Shown here piece by piece: positions 48,901-57,779 of a stretch of 64,000 bases of DNA. Under the pieces are notes generated by a model. It did no database searches and was not told the origin of the DNA. It was given only the letters and a program-made list of their open reading frames with translations. Source of the stretch: Tilletia caries (Eukaryota > Basidiomycota > Exobasidiomycetes > Tilletiales > Tilletiaceae); contig JALUTQ010000004.1 of NCBI GenBank assembly GCA_032718865.1, positions 186,001 to 250,000 on the forward strand. The letters run 5' to 3'. The stretch's first letter is position 1, and each line of letters opens with the position of its first letter. The position numbers were made by a program, and so were the translations under genes.

Positions 48901-49762
48901 GACGGGCTTGGTGCCTGGGCTGGAGAGTTTTGAGCCGAGTTTGCAGTATCCGAGGGTGGGGTTGGGGAGTAGGAGTGAGGATGTGTTCGTGTTGGCAGCG
49001 GTGCTTTTTAAGGGGGCGTTGGATGCGGAGTTGGCGATGGGTGCGCCTGGGCCGCCGATTCCGGCGATGTTGGGGATGTCGTATGGGTCATCGTCGTCCG
49101 CGGGTCCGGTGGTAGCTCCTGCGGACCCACTTGCGGGGCTGCTCGGTGCTGGTGGTGCGTCGGCGTTGCAGGACTTGCTCGCGTCCGTCGGAGCGGCCGG
49201 TGGTGCACCTCCTCCCTCTACTTCCTCCTCCTCCTCCTCCTCCTCGGCTCCGGCAGCATCATCGTCATCAGCCCAGGCAGCATTGGATTCGGTGAATAGC
49301 AGCTCCATGACGCCCGCGGTGACGATGCCAGCGTCGACCGCGTCGGCCCTGGCCAACGTGCCCACGGAGAAATTGGAACCGCTCCTACTGGCGAACCCGA
49401 CGCTGGTAGACCAGCTCCTGGCCTCGTTGAAGGAGGGCGGCCACCTGAATCCGGCTGTCACCACTTCGACTTCGACGGCAGGTCCAGAGCAGGGACAGGA
49501 GGAAGAAGCGTACGTCCCCAGCTCGGGGATCCCAGCTTTTGCAGCGTTGGCTGGACGGAGTGGGTTCCCGCCTCCTGGTCCAGCGCCGCCGCCGCCGCCT
49601 CCTCCTCCTGGTCCGGCGCCGGCGCAGCCTTGGGATGCTTCGCTGTGGCCTGCTGGTGGTGGTGGTGGGTATGAGGGGCATGGACATGGGCCGGGTGGGT
49701 ATGGACCTCCGCATCGTGGACGGGGGGGGTATGGACGTGGAGGAGGTGGTGGGTGGGCGTGA
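45603..49762 (+). CDS. BYE1: BYE1-like transcription elongation regulator (PHD-TFIIS-SPOC)
   Basis: Three exons (45603-46294, 46375-46475, 46557-49762), about 1332 residues. The PHD finger (about residues 209-262) spans intron 1: YCICKKKDDGSPMVECAACEDW joined to FHLRCVGLSKRAV ... YTCPAC, with the full Cys4-His-Cys3 set. A TFIIS central-like domain follows at about 386-505 (RDPVRKHCIEQF; LEHALFK; YKDRFRSLIFSFKDKTN). A SPOC domain lies at about 899-1060 (VWSGALSMPEQGTFSGHVRQIGG). This three-domain order defines Bye1 in yeast and PHF3/DIDO1 in animals, which bind RNA polymerase II and chromatin during elongation, in the nucleus. Long Ser/Ala/Gly/Pro linkers and a Gly-Tyr-rich tail make it about twice yeast length. 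A (CAG)n run at about 45945-45965 encodes polyalanine. Confidence 0.93.
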
Positions 49763-50183
49763 GGATGGAGGATATAGTAGTTGGCTGGCCTTTTTTTTTA
49801 CCTTAACTGAACTTCTCCCTTCCTTCCTGGGGGGTATGGCCTTTTTTCTCTCTTTCGTTTTCGGTCGTTCACTCTTCTGCTGCTTTGCATTCCCCCCGAC
49901 CTCTTCTTTACATACGCGCTTGGCCTTCCTTGAATCGGACCTCTGCTTTTTCTTCTTTCTTTCGTTCTTTCTGGTTCCCAGTTCTACCTTCCTGATTTCT
50001 GTTGTGCGTCCGTATCTCTCGCCTGCTGGCTGTGCGTCAGAAATGAATCGAGTCAGGGTGTCTATACTGTTATTGCTTGCTTGACCTGGGGAGGCGAATA
50101 CATGGAGAGGTATGTATGTACGATGGGTGACGATCTGTATGCAGGGGCATGAACTGGATGTTGAGAGGGGGAGGGGAACAGGC
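49763..50183. other. intergenic spacer between convergent BYE1 and DeSI-like genes
   Basis: 421 bases, T-rich on the plus strand near 49790-49990, consistent with two 3' ends. No gene seen. Confidence 0.4.
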
Positions 50184-51750
50184 TCAGTGCGGCTTGTCCT
50201 TGGCAGACGTGAGTTCCTCCTGGACAACGCGCGCAGCCAGGGATGATTCCTTCCCGTGTTCCTGCTGGTCGTCTTCTTTTTCCTCGTCGTCGTCCGGCAT
50301 TTCGCCGGGGGCGTCGGTCTGGAGGTCCAACAGGGAGGAGGGGATGTAATTTGCGAATGTCCGTCCGAGCTGATTGAGAGCCGAATTCAATGTGTTAGAC
50401 TTCTTCCACAGAGAGAGGAGGGGTAAAAGAAAGTGAGAAGAGAGAGAGAGAAACACTCACGCCGGCTGATCTGTTGATCCAGGTCGGCAGTTTGGCGCCC
50501 GTCAGTCGTTCGAGGAGGAGAGCAGAGAAATGGTTGCAGTTGTGATTCAGGACGTCGTACCGCAGACCGTGCCATTCCGGATCTTGTTTGAGCTGTAAGA
50601 GAGAAAGAAGATCAGAATGAGCCTTGCTCCAATGAGAATTCGTCTTCGACAGCGAGAGAGAAGAGCAAAGGTGACGTACCTCTTGGATGACACGCATGAC
50701 AAAGGCCGCCGAACGAGCGCGCACGCCGGTATGTCGAGGGTGCTTGCGATCGATCTCAAGTAGGAGTGGCTGACCCTGTCCCACCGCCGACCTCTGACTA
50801 CCGTCCTTCGATGACGAATTTGCAGCCGAGGAGGAGGAGGAGGACGGCAGCCATGTCTTTCGCAGTGTATCAGCTTCTTGGAAGAGAAGGGATGACCATG
50901 ATTTGGAAGAAGATTGGTTCGAAGTGGTATCGAAGGGTGAGAAGAGAAGTTCCCGATAGGCCGACCTGCCGCTCTGAGGCGCAGCCCATCTTCCCGTCTT
51001 CTTCAAGGGCCCCTGTACCGACCCCGACCCTATCCCTTTCCCACCAGCAACCTCATCCTCATCTACCGCACCCGCATATCCGACAAACCAACACCCCACA
51101 TACCTCGCCGCAGGTAAAGCGGAGGGTCCGGGTGAAGGGACGAGGTCCGGTCGTGCGAAGGCGTGGGAGAGGCCATCGATGAGGTATTGCTGGGAGGGGA
51201 TGCTGTAGAGGCAGGGTAGGGAGGAGGAAGGGGATAGGAAGGAATAGGGGTCGCGTGGGATGGTGAAGATTCCTGTAAGATCGCTGTAGGAGGGGAAGGG
51301 CAGGGCAGGGGAAGAGAAGGAAAGAGGGGGCAAGAAGGAAGAAGGAAGGAAGAAAAGGTCAGCTTGCCTATTTCCGCACGTACCGCCTTCCAACAGGGGG
51401 TGATCAGCTTTCCATTGGTCCTCCCCAGCAAATTCATGTCCCAAGCTCTCAATGAGGCCAAGTACATGGAAAGAGAGAAAGAGAAGAGGGAGACAAAGCG
51501 AGGCCACTCACTCCTCGTCATGTCCACCGAAAGCGAGCTCGATGTTCATATCCGGGATCCAGAGCTGGGAATGCCAGATGCCGAGGCCGAGGATCATGGC
51601 GAGTGAGGCGGTCATCCCGGGCGGGACAAAGTCCCACAGGGTGAGGAAGACGGGCGTGCCATGCTCTGAGGCCCAGTCCAGAGAGAGGTGCGCAGGCGAC
51701 GACGAGGACGGGGACGGGGACGAGGACGAGGGAGGTCGAGGAGAAGTCAT
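50184..51750 (-). CDS. PPPDE-family (DeSI-type) deSUMOylating/deubiquitinating cysteine peptidase
   Basis: Five exons on the minus strand: 51750-51512, 51445-51384, 51272-50680, 50592-50461, 50369-50184; about 403 residues. Catalytic residues are both present: His60 in GIWHSQLWIPDMNIELAFGG and Cys317 in RYDVLNHNCNHFSALLLERLTG, followed by LPTWINRSAG, the usual end of the fold. The join of exons 2 and 3 gives HPLLEGGIFTIPRD, matching the GIF/IP strand of DESI2. Family members are papain-like thiol isopeptidases acting on SUMO or ubiquitin conjugates. A Ser/Gly-rich insertion of roughly 150 residues lies between the catalytic His and Cys, where animal DeSI proteins have only about 60. Exon 2 (62 bases) has alternative acceptors, so its boundaries are the least certain. 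Confidence 0.83.
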
Positions 51751-51886
51751 CGATTGGACATGTGTTATATACGATATGTTGCACGAGATGGAGGACGTCT
51801 ATGTCGAAGTTGAGGCCTGCTTCCATCTTCTCTTCCACCATCACGTCCCTTTCCTTCCTTCACTAACTCTGATCAACCTCCCAGAA
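51751..51886. promoter_or_regulatory. 136-bp shared divergent promoter of the DeSI-like and CSL4 genes
   Basis: The two start codons point away from each other with only 136 bases between them, so both promoters must share this interval. A CAG acceptor-like site (CTCCCAG) lies just before the CSL4 ATG and may mark a leader intron instead. Confidence 0.5.
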
Positions 51887-53147
51887 ATGTCTGAGAGCAG
51901 CCTTCTCCTTCTTCCAGGCCAGCCAATCCCGCCTCACGCTGGATCCGGGTCTACAGTCAAGGGCAAGCCCTCCTCGCTCGGGGCCACCTTGCTCGCCGCC
52001 GGTCCGGGCACATACTCCCTCGGTCCCCACTTGCTCAGCTCACGAGTCGGATATGCCACCTACAACCAGCCAGTATCCTCCTCCTCCTCGACTCTGAAGG
52101 GGAAGGGGAAGAGCGCGGCGACGAGCGCAAAGGCATCGTCATCCACGATCGTCTCGGTTGGACCTCAGACCGGAAAGCGGAAGCGAGAGGACGGCGGAGA
52201 GCAAAATGCTGGGGGAACGGCGGGCGGCGATGTCGTTCGGATCGCTGGACAGACGGGTGCGAGTGCGCAGGATGCGCCGGACCAGGGGCTCATCATGCCG
52301 CGTCAGGATAGCATCGTGAGTTGGCCAACCCTTCCTCACTTGCGCTTTCAGGGAGCTGGACTTGCTGAACACCTTTTTTTGCTGAACACCTTTTTTTTTC
52401 CGCTACAGGTCATTGGACGGATTACCCGAGTGAACGCTCGACAGGCGACCCTGTCCATCCTCGTGGTGGACGGACAGCCATGCGGTGTATCCACGCACTC
52501 CCTCTCTCAAACACCCGCTGCAACGAATGCCACCGGCGGCGACGCATCGGCAGCCCTGTTCGCCGCCGCGACGGGCGAGGGGAACCACGCAGCTGGAGAG
52601 GAAGGTTCGGATTTTACGGGAGTGATACGGGCTCAGGATGTTCGGGCGACGGAGAAGGACAAGATTCGATTGGCAGACTGCTTTCGTGTGGGCGACATTG
52701 TTCGAGCAAGCGTTGTGAGTTTACGATACATCATACAGGCATGCATTATTACCTTTCTCCCTCGCTTTTGAGCTGACCCGGCGTCCCTTCCCACAGATCT
52801 CGCTGGGAGATGCTCGCTCGTACTTCCTGTCCACAGCAGAGAACCGCCTCGGGGTCATCTACGCAGTATCCTCCTCTGCGCCTCCCATCAAGAACGTGAT
52901 CCTCGCCAGCCAAGGCCCATCCTCGTCCTCAGGCTCGGCGCTAAGCTCGGCGGCAGACATGTTGGAACCATGGTCGATCCGAGCCATTCGGGCGGAACAG
53001 CAACAGCGACAGGCTCATGGCACGGGCGATGGCGGGACGGATGGGACGGAGGTGCCCATGGTGCCGATCTCGTGGCAGGAGATGCGCGACGGTGTCACGG
53101 GACTGGTCGAGAAGCGCAAATGTGCAAAGCCAGACGTCCTGTCATGA
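51887..53147 (+). CDS. CSL4: exosome complex subunit CSL4 (EXOSC1)
   Basis: Three exons (51887-52315, 52409-52714, 52797-53147), about 361 residues. The N-terminus opens with the LLPGQPI motif of the Csl4 N-terminal domain. An S1 RNA-binding fold follows (VIGRITRVNARQATLSILVVDG; GVIRAQDVRATEKDKIRLADCFRVGDIVRASV|ISLGDARSYFLSTAENRLGVIYA, the bar marking an exon join). The C-terminal segment SWQEMRDGVTGLVEKRKCAKP is typical of Csl4. It is a cap subunit of the RNA exosome, in nucleus and cytoplasm, guiding RNA to the nuclease subunits. The protein is longer than usual through a Ser/Gly linker between the N-terminal domain and S1 and inserts in S1. Intron 1 carries a duplicated GCTGAACACC plus T-run. 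Confidence 0.95.
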
Positions 53148-53315
53148 TGAAATCGAAACCTCTAACGCGCATCGTAAGAATTTCACGTTTTGACGCGCTC
53201 TGAACAGCTTGAAATCCTCCCTCCGTGGTTCGAATACCGCGGTTGGAGTTTTTGTTTGAGTTCAGAATTTATTTTATTTTATTTTATCTTATTTTCAGGC
53301 CCAGCTGGCCACGTC
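53148..53315. other. short spacer before the nested mobile elements
   Basis: CSL4 3' flank. Contains a 7-bp stem hairpin (53223-53242, loop TCGAAT) followed by T-rich sequence, possibly a transcription end signal, and an ATTTT microsatellite at about 53270-53294. Confidence 0.4.
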
Positions 53316-53333
53316 GTTGTGTGGGGGCAGTAG

Positions 53334-53399
53334 GAGGTTAACCACAGGATGGTACACAAATTCTCGAAAAACCACAGGATGGTACGCTCACTATCTTAC
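53334..53399 (+). repeat. left terminal inverted repeat with twin 15-bp boxes
   Basis: Contains ACCACAGGATGGTAC twice, about 30 bases apart, separated by an A/T-rich spacer. Pairs with 57620-57685; the boxes are identical between ends while the spacer differs, suggesting selection on the boxes. Confidence 0.95.
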
Positions 53400-53854
53400 C
53401 ATGGAAGGGTATGAGGACCTTGTATGGCCGACCTCATCTCATTAAGCACAGATCAAAGGTATTTCTGGGTCGAAAATTCCAATTTTTTTTGGCCCGCCTC
53501 AGACCGCCGAAGCTCTCGCGGCTCCTGAATAACTGACCTGAAAATCCAATGGTAGGCGTGTGAGGCTTAGGAGAGCAAAACAGGCCTTTCTGCGATGCGA
53601 TCGGTTGCGATTAGAGGGTGCTGTATCCTGAGACTTTTCTTCCCAGAAAGCACTTTCAATCTTCTCCTCGAAATGAGGTCGGCGAATGGTATCTCCGTAC
53701 CCTCCCATGGTACAGTGCATCGCGAAAAGCTTGACCCTGTGGCCTGTTTTAATTTTCGAAAAAAGTGAGAAGTCACCACCATTCTCCCAGCAGTCAGACG
53801 TTCAGACCCCCACACTTCACCGCTTCACCCGCCAGTGACCAGACTTTGATCGAC

Positions 53855-54899
53855 ATGGTGTACCGCAAGATCAGTCATGACATCAAGGAGATGGTTGTCG
53901 AGCTGATTCATGCCGGCATTCTTACCAGAAAAGACGTTCTCATCGCCAACATCTTCTCTGCATCTACACTCAAACGATGTCTCCGTCAATGGACTCCTCA
54001 TGGACTTCCAGCAGCTCGAACATCGACGGGACGCCCGCGCAAGCTCGGCGATGCCGACATCGGCTTCATTCTGGCCAGACTTCAGCAACGGACCGACATC
54101 ATGCTGGACGAGCTTGCCCGCGATTTGCAGGTAGTCGGTGGGCCCAGAGCGTCGATTTCCCTCCTTTCCAGAACCCTGCAGCGGCTTCACATCACACGCA
54201 AGAAGGTAACGCGTCGAGCACGCGAAGCCTCTCGACTTTCTCAAGCCGCTTTTCGCCTACGGATGGCCCAATACAGCCCCAAACAGCTCGTATTCACCGA
54301 CGAGACCGGCTTTGACTCCAGACAGGTACACCGCAAATACGGCTGGGCTCCGGAAGGGGACAGCGCCATTCGAATCACCAGTGGAAAAAGAACGAAGCGC
54401 GCGACACTCATCCCTGGACTGTGCACCGACGGAATCATCGCTCCCAAAATCTTCCACTGCAACATCAACACGGACGTCTTCCACGACTATCTGGTTCGCT
54501 ACCTTCTCCCAGAGATGACTCCTTTCCCTGGTCCTCGCTCTGTGCTGGTGATGGACAATGTACCCTTCCATCGGTCGCTCAAGATTCGACAACTGGTCAA
54601 GGACTTCGGTGAGTCGATACAGCAACTGGAAGTCTGATCGCGATGCGTTCATCCTGTGCACAGGTCACTCGCACAGCTAACTCTCCTTCCTGATGGTCAC
54701 AGGATGTCGCATAGAATACACGTCGCCTTGGTCTCCGATGCTCAATCCCATCGAGGAGAGCTTTAGCAAGGTCAAGTCCATTCTTCGTCGACAAGGGCGA
54801 TGCGACGACCTCACGGTGTTACTGGCATGTGAGGCTATTACACCATCGGACGCTCTGGGTTGGATGCGCCACGCAGGCTATGTGGAAGAGCAAGGATAA
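53855..54899 (+). CDS. DDE-superfamily transposase (IS630/Tc1/mariner type)
   Basis: Two exons (53855-54608 and 54703-54899) encode about 316 residues with no internal stop. The N-terminal half contains helix-turn-helix-like segments and a GRPRKL hook typical of Tc1-type DNA-binding regions. The catalytic triad is visible: Asp149 in VFTDETGFD, Asp234 in VLVMDNVPFHRS and Glu270 in SPMLNPIEESFSKVK, with 35 residues between the second Asp and the Glu; the third motif lies across the intron. It should cut and join the element ends by binding the repeat boxes. The Met at 53855 (MVYRKISHDIKEM) fits family N-termini, although the frame is open a little further upstream. Apparently functional. Confidence 0.93.
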
Positions 54900-55523
54900 T
54901 TGATTTTGGGGTGACGATGTGCTGCGAGAATGACTAGGACAGGGGGAGGCTGGTGTACAGAGGATTGCAAATTGTGGCTTGTGGGCAGTTCTGCGGGATG
55001 TTGAAGAGCTTGGAGGTGTTGAACCTCGGGCAGTGACCGTGGACTGTGGAGTATGCATACATGCATGAATTGACAATATTCATGGCCATTGGCCACCTCT
55101 GCGGGCTCTGCCATTCGGAAATGCCCTCCAAGAGGATTCGTGAGCTTTGAGTCAAGAAGAAATCAAGTCAAGAAGGATTAGGGAAAGCAGGTAGGGAGAA
55201 TAATTGAAAAGCGAGTCTGAAGGCTGAGGATATGTCCATGCGTGGAATCATGGAAGGTGGACCCATGCACTGCGTAATCTGTTGAAGCCGTGGACTGTCG
55301 TGGAACGATGACCGAAGAGTGAAGTGCTGACGAAGGAAAGAAATCTGCTGAAATGCTTGTTGAAAGCAATGATCCTGAGGCCTTGAATCCAGCGCCTTGT
55401 GGACGTGGCCCGCGGGTGTTGAAAGGCAGAGTACTGGAGCCTGAGCGTAATAATGGGTAGGGTAAGATTAGCATTGAGTAGACTGTATGCGGCATGCGCA
55501 GCATCACTAATCAAACTCACGAA

Positions 55524-57514
55524 TCAAACAATAAGAGCGTCGACTAGCTCTTCAGCGCGAATGCCGTCGTGACTCATCTTCCGCCATCGCTCCTGAGCAT
55601 CGAGAGCTTCTTCGACCTCTCCTTGCAAGCATCCCATCGCCCGAAGTTTCGTTTCATCAAGTCGAGCGAACGAGGTCGCCTTGACTACTCCTTCTGCAGT
55701 CATCTTCGTGACCAAAGCATAGCACAGCTTTATGCGTGCTGCTAGAGCAGTGAAAGTGATGTCGGGACCGAACGTTGGAGCGGGCGGCGGTACAGAGTGA
55801 CGGCGAGAAGGTCCAGCCTCTGGATCTGCGCGTCGAACCCCCCTTGCCTTTCACCTGAGCGTTCGAGCGATTAGCTGACATCGATCGATTGGATGAAAAG
55901 GATGGAGCACTTCGTCTCGGGCGGCTTGCGAGTTGTGACAGGGAAGGAAGATCTGAGTCGGATCCATAGTCGTCCTCGCCGAGGAGATGATCGCGATCTT
56001 CATCTTCATCTTCACTGAGAGCATGCTGAGTAGATGTTGAGCTGCGTCGACGGCTCTTGGCCTTCTTTGCCGCGATATCGCATGCCCTGTCGAACGTCAA
56101 ATTGTTTGGGATGCGCTGGGTGCTGTTGTTCCGATTGTCGTAGTAAACGCTCGCCACCCAGTTGTCGAGCAGAACGTTTGTAATGGGCACATGAATGCCT
56201 CCTCGAATGATCCAGCAAACGGAATTGGAGCAAGTGCCGTCTGCGCATTCATGGATGCGCGAGATATCGGCGGTTAGTTTGGCCTTGTCTTCCTCCTCCT
56301 CGTTCTTGACCTTCGGCTTCTTCTTCGACTTGGAGCGCCCAGCATCGCCCGAAGAATCGCTCTCACCGTCGTCGGCGTTCTTCTTGCGTTTTCCAGATTG
56401 GGTAGATACTTTTGTCTTGCTCGTCTTGCTCGTCTTCTTGACGTCGAGGACCTCGAACTCGTCGTCCAGCTCGTCGGACTCTTCCTCATCACTCTCCTTC
56501 TGAGAATTGACGGAGTGACGAGAAGCAGAAGCAGAAGTGCCTTGATTCGGCCTCTCCTGAGCTTGGTTTTGAGCGCCTGTTGATGGTGCGACTGCTTCGG
56601 GCGACCGTGTGAGCATGACGAACCCCTCTCGCTTTCGCGTACGCAGCTTGGTGGTGAACGACGTGAAGTCTTTGTCTCCTTGAATTTCCATCCAGCTTGT
56701 CCAGGGACCTCCAGCATTGATGCGGCCCTTGACCTGAAGTTTGTCGTAAATCGGTGTACCGCACCCTTCTTCTGCTTCCGCGTCGATCACAATGTGGCTG
56801 AATGCTTGGAAGCTGATCATGTCTTGAAGGTATAGAAGGGTGACCTCCTTCTCTTTGGCTGGCCGTCCTCGACCTTTCTTGCTGGAAGAAGCGGTCGATC
56901 GCGCCGTGCCCGACATCGTAAGGCTGATTTGGAACTCTTCCTTGGCGTCATCAGGTGCTGCAGCTGGCAAGATGGGATGTTGAGATTCGGTGGATGAATG
57001 CGAAGTGGAAGCTTTGAATAGTATGGCTCAAGCACAACTCACCAATATTCTTATTCTTGGAAGCTGTCTTCGAAGCAGAAACAGCCTTATTGCCCTTCTT
57101 CTTTGCTGGCTCAGGCTCGTTCATGCCCCGCATAGACGCTGAAAGAGGAAGATGAGAGAATACATCAGATGTGCGATATCGTATCACATCACACACGCAT
57201 GGGACTCATCACTCAAGCCACTTACGACTGTCTTCGCTCCATCTCGTATTCTTCTCCTGGGAATCCTGAGAGTCATTGTTGACTCGAGCCAGATGCTGGT
57301 TCTCGGAAAGATTCAGACTCTGCAAGGGAGTTCGCCCCGTTCCTCCTTCGAGCACTGCCCCGCGTGTGGGGGTCGACGGCAGAGTCGAAGTCATCTCGGA
57401 ATCACGTCGAGCCGTCGAGGTGGCGAAACTTGAACGATGTCCAACAGCGAAGTTCTGAGAGCGAGTCTGAGGACTGAGAGTGAATGCGGTTCGAGTACGA
57501 GCTCGTGGTCGCAT
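55524..57514 (-). CDS. second gene of the transposon, unknown function, possible frame break near its 3' end
   Basis: Minus-strand exons 57514-57226, 57138-57043 and 56963 onward. Visible features: a basic Ser/Thr-rich N-terminus; Lys-rich stretches with a GRPAKEK AT-hook-like motif; a hydrophobic block (LLYLQDMISFQAFSHIVIDAEAEEG...); an acidic/Lys-rich linker; and a Cys/His/Trp block (HECADGTCSNSVCWIIRGGIHVPIT ... NWVASVYYDN). In the main frame the protein stops at 55657, but another frame continues convincingly to a stop at 55524 (FARLDETKLRAMGCLQGEVEE). The switch lies around the C6 run at 55838-55843: either a 1-base indel or an 85-base intron with a weak GTGCTC donor ending at the GCGCAG before it. 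No known domain was recognised. Being transposon-borne, a DNA-binding or regulatory accessory role is inferred. Confidence 0.65.
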
Positions 57515-57619
57515 GAGGCGGGTCTGATCGCGTGGCTCGGACCTCGGTGCGTTTTTCCAAAAAAAAAAAAAAAATTAAATTAAAATTCCCTCATCGGGTC
57601 AAGCTTTTCGCAAAGTCCT

Positions 57620-57685
57620 GTAAGATAAGGGGCGTACCATCCTGTGGTTTTTCAAAAATCTCCGTACCATCCTGTGGTTAACCTC
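57620..57685 (-). repeat. right terminal inverted repeat with twin 15-bp boxes
   Basis: Reverse complement of the left end with both boxes conserved; followed at once by GGGCAGTAG (57686-57694). Confidence 0.95.
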
Positions 57686-57699
57686 GGGCAGTAGCCGCT

Positions 57700-57779
57700 C
57701 GTATTTTGGTCGTGGAACGGGCCAGGAACCGTATCAAAAAACCAGCCAGGATCTGGCTGGACCCGGGACAGAATCTGTC
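57700..57779 (+). repeat. left 80-bp inverted repeat of the interrupted element
   Basis: Begins CGTATTTTGGTCGTGG; 78/80 identical to the reverse complement of 60067-60146. Includes a near-palindrome CCAGCCAGGATCTGGCTGG. Confidence 0.95.

Larger units (their letters stand above)
53334..57685. mobile_element. two-gene DDE transposon with 66-bp terminal inverted repeats and 9-bp target duplication
   Basis: The element begins GAGGTTAACCACAGG and ends with its reverse complement. Both 66-base ends carry the 15-mer ACCACAGGATGGTAC twice. GGGCAGTAG flanks it on both sides (53325-53333 and 57686-57694), a perfect 9-base duplication. Inside are a transposase gene (+, 53855-54899) and a second gene (-, 55524-57514) facing each other, with a 624-base gene-free gap between their 3' ends (54900-55523). 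The transposase belongs to the IS630/Tc1/mariner superfamily, whose members normally duplicate TA, so the 9-base duplication is unexpected. Intact ends and an open transposase suggest recent insertion. Confidence 0.88.

Noticed and set aside
53223..53242. tRNA-like T-arm (GTGGTTCGAATACC) followed by a T run
   Set aside because: A hairpin forms, but no A box, cloverleaf or matching acceptor stem could be drawn from the preceding 80 bases.
53331..57693. TA dinucleotide target duplication for the two-gene transposon
   Set aside because: Placing the boundaries at TA would make the two ends non-complementary, whereas the 9-base boundaries give perfect ends.
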